NCBI GenBank assembly: GCA_024274785.1
Contig: JAJSAM010000052.1
Coordinates: 89,679 to 153,678 of the forward strand
DNA length: 64,000 bases
Direction: 5' to 3'
Source of the DNA: Planctomycetota bacterium
GTDB lineage: Bacteria; Planctomycetota; JAJSAM01
Under the pieces are notes generated by a model. The model saw only the letters and a list, made by a program, of their open reading frames with translations. It did not search any database and was not told the origin of the DNA. Of the stretch, positions 1 through 9,130 are shown piece after piece. The first letter of the stretch is position 1, and every line of letters begins with the position of its first letter. Position numbers and translations under genes: made by a program.

Positions 1-2343
1 TCCGATCTCGAGCCCGGCCGGCTCTATCTCTCCCTGAAGGGATCCGGGCAGTCGCTGTACGTCGGCGTTCCGGATTCCGGCTACATCATCGCCAGCGAGA
101 TCTACGGTCTGGTCGAGGAGACCGGCCGCTTCGTCAAGCTGGAAGGTGATCGGGAGCGAGTCTCCGGTGATGCCGGCACGCGAGGGCAGGTCTTCGTGCT
201 GGACCTCGAGGCGACCGGGCCCGGCAACATCAAGGCCTGCCACCACGACGGTGTGGCGGTTACGGTTACCGACGAAGACGTGAAGTCCGCGGGCATCACC
301 ACCCGCGATGTGGACCGTGGCGACTTCCCGCACTACTTCCTGAAGGAGGTCTCCCAGGCCGCGGGCTCGGTGGCGAAGACGATCCGGGGGAAGTTCTCCC
401 TGGCCGGCGCGCCCCTGCTAGCGCGTGAGACCATCCCGGAGGAGGTATCCAGGATGCTCCGCGGGGGTGAGATCCGGCGCATCCTGGTGGTCGGTCAGGG
501 GACGGCCTCGATCGCCGCCCTGGCCGCTTCCGCCTTCATCCGCGATTCCCTCTCGGGCTCCCGGGTCGTCGTGGACTCGATGAAGGCGTCCGAACTCTCC
601 GGTTTCTACCTCGAGCCGGACATGTCGAAGACCCTGGTGATCGCGGTGACCCAGTCCGGGGCCACCGCGGACACCAACCGCGCGGTGGACCTGGCCCGGG
701 AGCGTGGGGCGCAGACCATCGCCATCGTGAACCGCCGGAACTCGGACATCACCTTCAAGACCGCGGGGGTGCTCTACACTTCCGATGGGCGCGACGTCGA
801 GATGTCGGTTGCTTCCACGAAGGCGTTCTACAGCCAGGTCGTGGCCGGCGCCGTGCTGGGGCTGGCCTTCGGCCGGCTGGCGGGCACCATCGACGAGGAA
901 CGGGTCCGCGGCCACCTCGAGGAACTTCGCGATCTGCCGCGGCTCCTGTCGGAGGTCTTCAAGCTCGGGCCGGCAATCGAGGCCGCCGCCGAGCGGTGTG
1001 CGCCGCTGCGCCGCTATTGGACGGTGGTAGGCTCGGGGCCGAACCGCATCGCCGCCGAAGAGGTGCGGATCAAGCTCTCCGAGCTCTGTTACAAGTCCAT
1101 TTCCGCCGACTCGGTGGAGGACAAGAAACACATCGATCTCTCCTCCGAGTCGATGATCGTGGTGCTGGCCGCGGGGAACAATGACTCGGTGCTCGCCGAC
1201 CTGGCGAAGGACGTGGCGATCTTCAAGGCGCACAGCGCCATCCCGGTGGTGTTCGCCACCGCCGGCGACCGGCGCTTCGACGAGTACGCCGCGGAACTGA
1301 TCGAGCTGCCGGCGGCCTCGCCGCTCCTGTCGATGGTGATGTGCACCATGGCCGGGCACCTCTTCGGTTACCACGCCGCCCGGGCGATCGACGAGGGTGG
1401 GAAGTTCCTCGGACGAATCCGTTCGACGGTCGTCTCCGCGCTCGACGGATTTGGAGCATCCGTGGTGGGGGAGCTTTCGAAGTTCGGGCGCGAGTACCAG
1501 GCCCGCCTCCGCGGACATCGGTTTGCCTCGGCGCTCGAAGCCTCCACCGCCGCCGATCTGATCCTGTTGCTCAAGTACGGCGCGGGGCAGATCCCGCCGG
1601 CTTCCTTCATGGAGGAGTACGGTCGCGACCCGAGCCTCTCCGAGATCTACGCCACGCTGCTCGAGTGCCTGGTGGAGGCCATCGACCAGACGCTTCGGCC
1701 GATCGATGCCATCAAGCACCAGGCGAAAATCGTGACCGTGGGAACGAGCCGCCCCTCGGAGCGGCCCACCGGCGTCGTCTTCGATGCGCTAGATTCGATC
1801 GACGTCCCCATGTCGGCGATCACCTTCCGCGACCGCGCGCGCCTGAAGATGGTGCAGCCGGCCATCGCCGGGGTCACCGGCCTCTCACGGTACGCCATTG
1901 ACGGGCTCGATCCCGACGGCTCCGCGGGACCGGACGCCAGGATCTCCGCCACCGAGCAGACCGGTTCGGCGGCGGGCATTCCCTCCCGCACGGTGGGCGG
2001 TGCTCCACTCAAGGGCACCAAGCGCTCCGTGGTTCAAGAGCGTCGCGCCTTTCTCGGGGTGGGGGCGAAGGACGGTCGCCGGATCGCGATTGTCCCCCTG
2101 GTTGACCATCGCTTCACCGTGAACGCCCTGGCCCTCCTGCATCTCGACTTCAAGGAGGAGATGACGCTGCGGGAGAAGGTGGCGGCCCTTGGTGACGGCT
2201 ACGACGACATCGTGAACGGCGTTACGGAGGCGGATGTTGCCTGGAGCGATGACCTCCTCGACCCGATCCCGCCGGGGGAGCTCTTCACCACCGAGCCGAC
2301 GGCGATTGCGAAGCGTATCGTCGACGCTGCGAAGGGCGGATGA
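1..2343 (+). CDS. GlmS-like SIS-domain aminotransferase/isomerase (5' end outside window)
   Basis: The frame is open from base 1, so the gene starts upstream; 780 residues are visible. Two SIS (sugar isomerase) folds follow one another. The first contains TQSGATADT and VASTKAF, matching the sugar-phosphate loop and lid of glucosamine-6-phosphate synthase. The second contains KKHIDLSSES in place of the usual ELKHGPLALI loop, keeping the His. The amidotransferase half would lie upstream. After the SIS pair there is an extra region of roughly 300 residues that ordinary GlmS (about 610 residues) lacks. The protein is therefore a large GlmS relative, and whether it makes glucosamine-6-phosphate is uncertain. 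Its stop overlaps the next gene by 4 bp. Confidence 0.8.
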   Translation, partial: SDLEPGRLYLSLKGSGQSLYVGVPDSGYIIASEIYGLVEETGRFVKLEGDRERVSGDAGTRGQVFVLDLEATGPGNIKACHHDGVAVTVTDEDVKSAGITTRDVDRGDFPHYFLKEVSQAAGSVAKTIRGKFSLAGAPLLARETIPEEVSRMLRGGEIRRILVVGQGTASIAALAASAFIRDSLSGSRVVVDSMKASELSGFYLEPDMSKTLVIAVTQSGATADTNRAVDLARERGAQTIAIVNRRNSDITFKTAGVLYTSDGRDVEMSVASTKAFYSQVVAGAVLGLAFGRLAGTIDEERVRGHLEELRDLPRLLSEVFKLGPAIEAAAERCAPLRRYWTVVGSGPNRIAAEEVRIKLSELCYKSISADSVEDKKHIDLSSESMIVVLAAGNNDSVLADLAKDVAIFKAHSAIPVVFATAGDRRFDEYAAELIELPAASPLLSMVMCTMAGHLFGYHAARAIDEGGKFLGRIRSTVVSALDGFGASVVGELSKFGREYQARLRGHRFASALEASTAADLILLLKYGAGQIPPASFMEEYGRDPSLSEIYATLLECLVEAIDQTLRPIDAIKHQAKIVTVGTSRPSERPTGVVFDALDSIDVPMSAITFRDRARLKMVQPAIAGVTGLSRYAIDGLDPDGSAGPDARISATEQTGSAAGIPSRTVGGAPLKGTKRSVVQERRAFLGVGAKDGRRIAIVPLVDHRFTVNALALLHLDFKEEMTLREKVAALGDGYDDIVNGVTEADVAWSDDLLDPIPPGELFTTEPTAIAKRIVDAAKGG

Positions 2344-2936
2344 GCCGGGAGGAACGACTCCTGGCGCTGGTGCCCCCGGCGCTGGTCGAGGCGGATCGGG
2401 CTGTGGCCCGGAGGCTCTTGCAGGATCGAGACCGGGGACTGGCTCTCGCCTGTCGGAAGGGGTGCGCGGCCTGCTGCCACTATCTCGTTCGCGTTTCCAT
2501 CGCGGAGGTGCTCCATATCCGGAGGGTCGTTGAGGCTCTGTCCGAAGAGCACCGGGAGCGGGTGCGCTCGCGTGCCGCGGTGATCCGGAGCGAGGCCGAC
2601 CAGGCGGATCTCACCGCCGACCTCGAGGGAGGCCTGATCCTCACCCCCGGCGATCCCGGCCAGGAGGCGCGGATGGAGTCGCTCTCCCGGCGTTACCTCG
2701 CCCTCGATGTGGCGTGCCCGTTCCTCGATGACGGCGCGTGTTCGATCTATGAAGATCGGCCGACGCCCTGCCGGCAACACGGGGTGACATCCGGCGCGGA
2801 TCTGTGTGTCGATCCCTTCTCGAACAATGTCCGTGCGGTTGCGGTCTGGCCGCTGGTTCGCGATCGCCTGGTGTGGGAGTGCGCACAGATCACGGGCGAG
2901 CCCCCGAGGATGCTCCCGCTGGCTTTCCGGCCCTGA
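2340..2936 (+). CDS. YkgJ-family cysteine-cluster (metal-binding) protein
   Basis: This 198-residue protein starts at an ATG that overlaps the stop of the GlmS-like gene (ATGA), so the two are probably translated together. Near residue 40 it has CRKGCAACC, followed later by CPFLDDGACSIYEDRPTPCR and a last Cys in DLCVDP. This is the spacing of the YkgJ/CxxCxxCC family, thought to bind zinc or an iron-sulfur cluster. No signal peptide or membrane segment is seen, so it should be cytoplasmic. The family's biochemical role is not established, and the coupling to a sugar-phosphate enzyme gives no clear hint. Confidence 0.75.
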   Translation: MSREERLLALVPPALVEADRAVARRLLQDRDRGLALACRKGCAACCHYLVRVSIAEVLHIRRVVEALSEEHRERVRSRAAVIRSEADQADLTADLEGGLILTPGDPGQEARMESLSRRYLALDVACPFLDDGACSIYEDRPTPCRQHGVTSGADLCVDPFSNNVRAVAVWPLVRDRLVWECAQITGEPPRMLPLAFRP

Positions 2937-3292
2937 TTCGCGGTCGGCACGGTATGCAGGCCTGCGCGCGTCTCGTCGGTCTCGCCTGAGTCGCCCCCAA
3001 AGACCCGTGTCACCGAGAAGGCGGACGATCGCGCGACCGGTGCGTCGCCATCCTCCCCGAATCGCCCGGCAACGCCGGTCTTCGCCCGTGACGGACGCTC
3101 TCCGCGAGCCTGCCAGCCTCCGCGAGACCGCTGGCCCGGCCCCACCCGCGGCACTCCATGGACTTTGACGGGACCGTGGCAGGGCATGCCCCACGGTCGT
3201 TTTCAGCTATGGCGGATCGATATACTGAATGGTCCATTCCACGTCTGCGGTTGCACCCGGGCTGGCATTCCCACAACGGAAGGGCTTGTTTC
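2937..3292 (+). other. Intergenic region with candidate promoter for the Rh channel
   Basis: No gene is supported here. A -10-like TATACT lies at 3221-3226, about 70 bp before the next ATG, but the expected -35 position (about 3198-3203) is poor. The in-frame ATG at 3158 would extend the next protein upstream of an evident signal peptide, so it was not used. Confidence 0.3.
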
Positions 3293-4456
3293 ATGCGAAG
3301 CACGAGTTTCCTCCTCGCACTGCCTCTGGCCATTGCCGCGATGAGTGGAGTTTCGTTCGGCGCCGAGGCCGCGGCGAACGACAGTCTGTCTTCCATCGTC
3401 GATGTGCAGCGGTACTTCCGCGCCATCCACATCATGGCCATGCTCCTGGTGGGCTTCGGCTTCCTGATGGTTTTCGTGAAGAAGTACGGCCGAACCGCGA
3501 TCACCGCGACCTACCTGCTGGTCAGCGTCGCCATTCCGCTCTACTTCCTGAAGGACAGCCTGGGGATCCTCGGCGGCGCCGAGTCGGACATCGAGCGCCT
3601 GATCCTGGCGGAGTTCGCCGCGGCGAGCCTCCTGATCGGGGCCGGTGCGGTGCTCGGCCGCCTGCGGTTGCACCAGTACCTGCTGCTCGGCATCACCTTC
3701 GTCCCCTGCTATGCCCTGAACGAGTGGATTCTGCTGGGCGGCGGTCTCGGGCTCGTCGCGAAGGGCGGCCTCGCCGACACCGGTGGCTCGATTGTCATCC
3801 ACGCCTTCGGTGCGCTGTTCGGGATGGGCGCCGCCTATGCCATGACGACGAAGGAGGAGTTCGAGGTGCCGGTCGAGTCCGACGACACCAGCGATCGTTT
3901 CTCCCTGCTCGGCAGTATGGTCCTGTGGGTCTTCTGGCCGTCCTTCTGCGCCGCACTGGTAGCCCCGAAGGACATCCCGATGACCGTCGTCAACGTCATC
4001 TTCGCCCTGTGCGGCTCGACGCTGGCCACCTACCTGGTGTCCCTCAGGCTGCGCGGCAAGGTCTCTGTGGCGGACATCGCCAATGCGGCGCTGGCCGGTG
4101 GTGTGGCGATCGGCGCGACGTGCGACCAGGTGACCGCGGGCGTCGCCATGGTGATCGGCCTCCTGGCCGGCGCGATCTCGACCGCCGGATACGCCCTGCT
4201 GCAGGAGCGCCTGCAGTCCCCCGTCAAGAAGATCGACACCTGCGGCGTGCTCTACCTCCACGGCCTGCCGGGACTGTTCGGTGGACTGGCCGCCATCGTC
4301 GCCGTCGAGGGTCTGAGCAAGATGGACCAGTTGAAGGGCATCGTCATCACGGTCGCGCTCGCCGCACTGTCGGGGCTCGTGGTGGGGAAGATCCTTTCGC
4401 TCTTCGGCCGGAGAGACGTCCCGTACATCGACGGGGAGGAATTGAAAGTCGACTGA
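3293..4456 (+). CDS. Rh-type (Rh50) ammonium/ammonia channel
   Basis: This 387-residue membrane protein has a signal-like N-terminus and about 11 hydrophobic segments. The stretch DTGGSIVIHAFGALFG and the later LHGLPGLFGG carry the twin pore histidines (about H170 and H323) of the Amt/Rh superfamily, with the conserved Asp near 162. LWVFWPSF and DIANAALAGGVAIG are typical of Rh glycoproteins rather than AmtB. The role inferred from the family is passive ammonia or ammonium passage across the inner membrane. The start at 3293 was chosen because GGAAGGG precedes it and it places the signal segment at the N-terminus. No glnB/glnK partner gene is adjacent, which also fits Rh rather than Amt. Confidence 0.85.
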   Translation: MRSTSFLLALPLAIAAMSGVSFGAEAAANDSLSSIVDVQRYFRAIHIMAMLLVGFGFLMVFVKKYGRTAITATYLLVSVAIPLYFLKDSLGILGGAESDIERLILAEFAAASLLIGAGAVLGRLRLHQYLLLGITFVPCYALNEWILLGGGLGLVAKGGLADTGGSIVIHAFGALFGMGAAYAMTTKEEFEVPVESDDTSDRFSLLGSMVLWVFWPSFCAALVAPKDIPMTVVNVIFALCGSTLATYLVSLRLRGKVSVADIANAALAGGVAIGATCDQVTAGVAMVIGLLAGAISTAGYALLQERLQSPVKKIDTCGVLYLHGLPGLFGGLAAIVAVEGLSKMDQLKGIVITVALAALSGLVVGKILSLFGRRDVPYIDGEELKVD

Positions 4457-4613
4457 CCTCCCGTTCGGGCCCTGATGATCGCGGACCTCGCGCGCGCCGC
4501 GGATCTCTGCGAGGAGGTCTTCCGAATTCGGCGGACGGAACTCGGAACGGTCCTGGTGCGTTCGCCACCGGCATGGCGCGGACGAGCCGGAGCTCGTCCC
4601 TCCGGCGGTGGGT

Positions 4614-7600
4614 TCAGTCCACCTTCCAGCGCTGTGCTTCCCGAAGCGATTCCGTCAGCGGCTTCAGCCGGAACGGCCTGGCGAACAGGTTCCGCAAATC
4701 CAGTGACAGGCTGAACAGCGCCGGGATCAGGAACAGGGTGAACACCGTCGAGAGCGCCAGGCCGCCGACCACCACCGCGCCGAGTCCCCGGTAGAGCTCC
4801 GTGCCCGCGCCGCCCGCCAGGACCAGCGGGAGCATGCCCATCACCGAGGTGGTGGTGGACATGAAGATCGGGCGGATTCTCGATCGCACGGATTCGATCA
4901 GCGCCGGTCGGGTCTCCATCCCGGCGCGGATGTTGTTCAGGGCCTGGTGCACGATCAGGATCGCGTTGTTGACCACCACTCCGGCCAGAATCACGAACCC
5001 GAGCATGGTGATGACGTCCATCTTCACCGTGGGGTCGATGCTCCTCGTGATCGCCAGTCCGAAGATGCCTCCGGTCAGCGCCAGCGGGACCGAGAGGATG
5101 ATCACGAACGGGATGGTGAAGGACTCGAACAGCGCGGACATCAACAGGTAGACGATGATCACCGCCAGCAGGAAGGACCCTCGCACCGCGAGCCAGGTGC
5201 GGTCGAGGTCGCGAGCCTGGCCGACCAGGTCGATGGTGTACTCGAGCCCCGGGAGGCGCGCGCGGAGGGGGGTCACCACCTCCTCCTCCAGGATGCGGCG
5301 GGCCTCGTCGAGGGGTACCGTGGCATCGACGCCGATCAGCACCTTCACCGAGCGGTCGAGCTCGCTGTGCTCGATGGTGGCCGGGCCGGAAACCGGAACC
5401 AGCCTGACCACGTCGCCGAGCTGGATCAGGTCGCCGGTGGGGGTGACCAACGGCACCGTGAGCAGGTCCTCGGTGCGCCTCATCTGTTCCCTGGGGCCTC
5501 GCAGGAGCAGGTCGATCTTGCGGCCCTTCTCGCGGAATTCACCCGAGAGCGTCCCGTCCACCATCGTGCCGACGACGAACCCGATGTCGGAGACGGTGAG
5601 GCCCAGCGCGGACGCTTTCTCGCGATCCGGGACGACTTGCACCTCCGGCTTGCCGAGTTCGAAAGTGGGCCGGACGTAGGTGAAGCCCGCCTTCTTCGTG
5701 ATCGCTCCGGCGCTGCCCATCAACTGGCCGGCCAGGCCCTGGATCGTGTCGAGGTCCGGACCGCGGACCGTGATCTCGAGGTCACCTCCTCCGAAGCCCC
5801 CGCCGAAGAGGGGAAGCTGAATGACGATCGGGATGAACACGCCGGGGATCCCGAAGACCATCCGGGAAAGTTCACCGGTGAGCTTCCGCATGGTGTGCTT
5901 GTCGCTGTACTCGTCCTTGATGATCACGCCGACGATGGGGTTGTCCGGCAGCGCCACCGAGAACATGTGCTTCACTTCGGGGCGGGACAGGTATCGACTC
6001 TCCACCTGCGAGAGGATCTCCTCCATCTTGTCCGTGTTGAAGCCCGGAGGTGTTTCCAGGATGGTGAGGATCAGGGGACGGTTTCCGGCCGGGAGATAGT
6101 CCATCGGTGGGGCGAACCGGATCGCGAGCAGCGCCGCGGCGGAGACAATGATCAGCGAAGTGGCGGCCTTGCGCACCACGCCGGCGGTGAGCCAGGCCAC
6201 CGCGCCCGTGATCCCGTCCACCAGGGCCGTTCCGCCCCCGGCCATGAACTCGAAGGCACGTCTATTCTTCACCTTGAGGAGTCGCGCCGAGAGCATCGGG
6301 ATCACGGTGATGGAGACGAGCAGTGACATCCCGATCGAGCAGGAGAGCGCGATGGCGATGTCCCGGAAGAGCTGTCCCGCTTCCTGCTGGATGAACAGGA
6401 TCGGGATGAACACCGCGAGGGTGGTGAGAGTGGAGGAGAGGATCGCACCCCAGACTTCCACCGTTCCCTCGTAGGCGGCCGTCATCGGCGCCTTGCCCAT
6501 CTGCTGGTGCCGGAAGATGTTCTCCAGCACCACGATCGCATTGTCCACCACCATGCCCACCGCGAAGGCCAGCCCGGCGAGCGAGATGATGTTCAGACTG
6601 CGGTCGAAGATCTCGAGGAAGATGAAGGTGACGATCACCGAGATGGGAATAGTGAATGCCACGATCAGCGTGGAGATCCCGCTGCGCAGGAAGAGCAGCA
6701 GGACCACCACCGCCAGGGCCGCTCCATAGAGCAGGTTGTTGCTGACCAGCGCGATGGAATCGTCGATGTAGCCCGTTTCGTCGTACACCGCTTCGAGTTC
6801 GATCCCGACCGGTACGTACTGGCGATTCAGGTTCTCGATCACCTTCCGCACGCGCTTCATCACCTCGACGGAGTTCGCGCCGGTCTTTCTCGCGATTCCG
6901 AAGACCATGGCCGGCCGGCCGTTCTGCCGGACCGTGACGAGCCGGTCGGCGTAGGTGAAGCAGACCGTGGCCACATCGCCGACATAGACGGGCTGTCCTT
7001 CGTGCCAGGCGATGACCGTATTCTCGATCTCCCTGAGACCCGTGAACTGGCCCACGGTCCGGATGACGAAGCGGGACTTGCCCTCTTCGAGCCCGCCGGC
7101 CTTCACGTTGCGGTTTTCACGGAGCAGGGTGGTGCGCAACTGGGTGAAGGGGATCCCGCGGGCGGCGAGCGCATCGGGATCGACGACGACGTGGACCTCC
7201 CGCTCCTCCCCACCGAACATCTCCACGCTGCCGACGCCCTCGGCTCGCTCGAATTGCGGCCGCATGACATCGTCCGCCAGGACCCGCACCTCGTTCACCG
7301 GCAACTCCGAGCGAAGAATGATCCAGGCGATCTTGTTCTCTTCGTCGGTGTTGGCGGCCTTGATGACCGGCTCGTCCGCCTCCTCCGGCAGGTTCCCCAC
7401 CAGGCCGATCTTCTCGGAAACCTCCAGCCGCGCCACATCCTTGTCCGTGCCCCAATCGAACTCGAGCACGATGCTGCTCATTCCGTCCGAAGAGCTGGAG
7501 TTGATCTCCGACAGTCCCTCCACCGAGTTCAACTGCTCCTCGAGGCGGTCGGTGATCTCCTCCTCGACCTCCTTCGGGGACGCCCCGGACCATCTCGTCT

Positions 7601-7742
7601 CCACGGTGATGATCGGCTTGTCCACCGTCGGAACCATCTGCAGTGGAATCCCGAACAGCGCCAGCACCCCGAACAGCACCGCGAGGATGACTCCCACGAG
7701 CACGGTCACCGGGTAGCGGACCGATGCTTCGATCAGCTTCAT
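4614..7742 (-). CDS. RND efflux pump permease subunit (AcrB/MdtB-like)
   Basis: At 1042 residues this has the full length of an RND inner-membrane pump: an N-terminal helix starting MKLIEASVRYPVTVLVGV, two large periplasmic loops and about 12 membrane helices. The helix-4 motif reads GMVVDNAIVVLENI, so the usual Asp-Asp pair is Asp-Asn. The helix-10 equivalent reads GVVVNNAILIVHQ, without the Lys of AcrB. These variants are common in one branch of the family and suggest a modified proton relay. Its ATG overlaps the stop of the adaptor gene by 4 bp, so pump and adaptor are coupled. The substrate cannot be told from sequence. Confidence 0.93.
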   Translation of the reverse strand: MKLIEASVRYPVTVLVGVILAVLFGVLALFGIPLQMVPTVDKPIITVETRWSGASPKEVEEEITDRLEEQLNSVEGLSEINSSSSDGMSSIVLEFDWGTDKDVARLEVSEKIGLVGNLPEEADEPVIKAANTDEENKIAWIILRSELPVNEVRVLADDVMRPQFERAEGVGSVEMFGGEEREVHVVVDPDALAARGIPFTQLRTTLLRENRNVKAGGLEEGKSRFVIRTVGQFTGLREIENTVIAWHEGQPVYVGDVATVCFTYADRLVTVRQNGRPAMVFGIARKTGANSVEVMKRVRKVIENLNRQYVPVGIELEAVYDETGYIDDSIALVSNNLLYGAALAVVVLLLFLRSGISTLIVAFTIPISVIVTFIFLEIFDRSLNIISLAGLAFAVGMVVDNAIVVLENIFRHQQMGKAPMTAAYEGTVEVWGAILSSTLTTLAVFIPILFIQQEAGQLFRDIAIALSCSIGMSLLVSITVIPMLSARLLKVKNRRAFEFMAGGGTALVDGITGAVAWLTAGVVRKAATSLIIVSAAALLAIRFAPPMDYLPAGNRPLILTILETPPGFNTDKMEEILSQVESRYLSRPEVKHMFSVALPDNPIVGVIIKDEYSDKHTMRKLTGELSRMVFGIPGVFIPIVIQLPLFGGGFGGGDLEITVRGPDLDTIQGLAGQLMGSAGAITKKAGFTYVRPTFELGKPEVQVVPDREKASALGLTVSDIGFVVGTMVDGTLSGEFREKGRKIDLLLRGPREQMRRTEDLLTVPLVTPTGDLIQLGDVVRLVPVSGPATIEHSELDRSVKVLIGVDATVPLDEARRILEEEVVTPLRARLPGLEYTIDLVGQARDLDRTWLAVRGSFLLAVIIVYLLMSALFESFTIPFVIILSVPLALTGGIFGLAITRSIDPTVKMDVITMLGFVILAGVVVNNAILIVHQALNNIRAGMETRPALIESVRSRIRPIFMSTTTSVMGMLPLVLAGGAGTELYRGLGAVVVGGLALSTVFTLFLIPALFSLSLDLRNLFARPFRLKPLTESLREAQRWKVD

Positions 7743-8995
7743 CGCCCGTCCCCCGTTTTCCTGTCTCCGGGCTTCCTGTCTCCGGGCTTCTTCGCGCCGC
7801 CCTGCGGGATGACCGACATGCCTGGCATCAGCTTCTCGTTGCCGGTGGTGATCACCGGCACCCCCGGCGCCAGGCCTGGGCCGGTCACGGCGATTCGGTC
7901 ACGTGTCGTTCCTCCGGTTGCCACCCGGATCGCCACGGCGGTAGGCATCCCCTTGCCTTCCGGGGCCTTGATCGTGAACACCATCGTGCCTGATGGTCCG
8001 AGCACGATGGCGTCCTTCGGCACGGTGAGCGATTCGACTCCCTCGCCGCTCCGGATCTCGACCCGCGCGAACATTCCCGCGAGCAGCGCTCCGTCGGGAT
8101 TCGCAACCTCGACCAGCACCGGGAACGCCCGGCTTCGCGCCGCCGCCTCCGGAACCAGGTAGCGGATCTTCCCACTGAAGAGTCGGCCGGGGTGCGCATC
8201 CACGCGAACGTCGACCGGGTCACCGATGGCCAGGCCGGCGACGACTTTCTCATTCACGCCGACGCGCACCAGCACCGGATCGAGCGTCAGGATTTCGACG
8301 AGCGGTTCGCCGGGCGTGACCCAGCTTCCGACCTCGGTCAACCGCCGGGAGACCCGGCCGTTCGCCGGCGAGACGATCTTCGTCTTCTCGATCGAGTCCT
8401 TCACGCGGGAGAGCCGTGCCCTCGCCCGGCGCACCTCCGCCTGCCGCGCCTTGGACTCGGGGGCGTTGCCGCGCTTAGCCAGTTCGTGGTCCTCCCGGGC
8501 GCGATCGAACCGGTAGCGCGCGGCGATGGCATCCGCTTCCGCCCGGTCGAGGTCGGCCTTGTTGATGACCTGCTTCCTGTAGAGCTCCTCGGAGCGCGTC
8601 ATCTCCCTCTCCGCCCGATCCTTCTGGGCTCGCAACTCCTCCATGGTGGCGAGCGAGTTCCTGACCGAGGTCTCCGCTTCCGCCTCGGCTCGGGCGAGCA
8701 GCGCCTCCGCTTCGGACAGGTCGATCAGGAGGGCGGTGCGTTTCAACTCACAGACCACGGTCTTTCCGGCGACGACCACGTCGCCCTCGCGGAGAGGGTA
8801 CTTCTCCACCAGGCCGGCGGTTTCGGCGGAGAGGGTCGTGCGCAACCACGGTTCGACGGTGGCGACGCCGGTGATCGTGCCCTGGACTTTTTCGGTCGTC
8901 ACCGTCCCGAGGATGACGCCCACCGGGGGCATGCCCTGGGCCAGGGCCAGACTGCCGAGGGCAACCAGAACGAGAGCTGTTTTCAGATGTTTCAC
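7739..8995 (-). CDS. RND efflux periplasmic adaptor (membrane fusion protein)
   Basis: A GTG start at 8995 is preferred. It has GGAGAT six bases upstream and begins a signal peptide (VKHLKTALVLVALGSLALAQ), giving 418 residues. In order there is a barrel-sandwich/lipoyl half, a coiled-coil hairpin rich in Glu, Arg and Ala (about residues 90-190), the second lipoyl half (SPANGRVSRRLTEVG), and beta-barrel domains with SGKIRYL and AGMFARVEI. This is the HlyD/AcrA-type adaptor that joins the pump to an outer-membrane channel. No TolC-type channel gene is adjacent, so one must be supplied from elsewhere. The gene continues directly into the pump gene. Confidence 0.9.
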   Translation of the reverse strand: MKHLKTALVLVALGSLALAQGMPPVGVILGTVTTEKVQGTITGVATVEPWLRTTLSAETAGLVEKYPLREGDVVVAGKTVVCELKRTALLIDLSEAEALLARAEAEAETSVRNSLATMEELRAQKDRAEREMTRSEELYRKQVINKADLDRAEADAIAARYRFDRAREDHELAKRGNAPESKARQAEVRRARARLSRVKDSIEKTKIVSPANGRVSRRLTEVGSWVTPGEPLVEILTLDPVLVRVGVNEKVVAGLAIGDPVDVRVDAHPGRLFSGKIRYLVPEAAARSRAFPVLVEVANPDGALLAGMFARVEIRSGEGVESLTVPKDAIVLGPSGTMVFTIKAPEGKGMPTAVAIRVATGGTTRDRIAVTGPGLAPGVPVITTGNEKLMPGMSVIPQGGAKKPGDRKPGDRKTGDGR

Positions 8996-9130
8996 GGTGG
9001 ATCTCCGAAGCGGATCGAACCCGCCATGATAAGGGTCTTCAGGGAGCTGGCCGTATTTCGGTGGAGGGAGTGTGAGCCCTCTCATCGACCTCTCCCGCGG
9101 CATTCCGGCGAGTGCCGGCCGGCACCGGGT

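Noticed and set aside
418..1719. Minus-strand open frame opposite the GlmS-like gene
   Set aside because: It is a shadow of the SIS-domain coding frame, which has clear family motifs.
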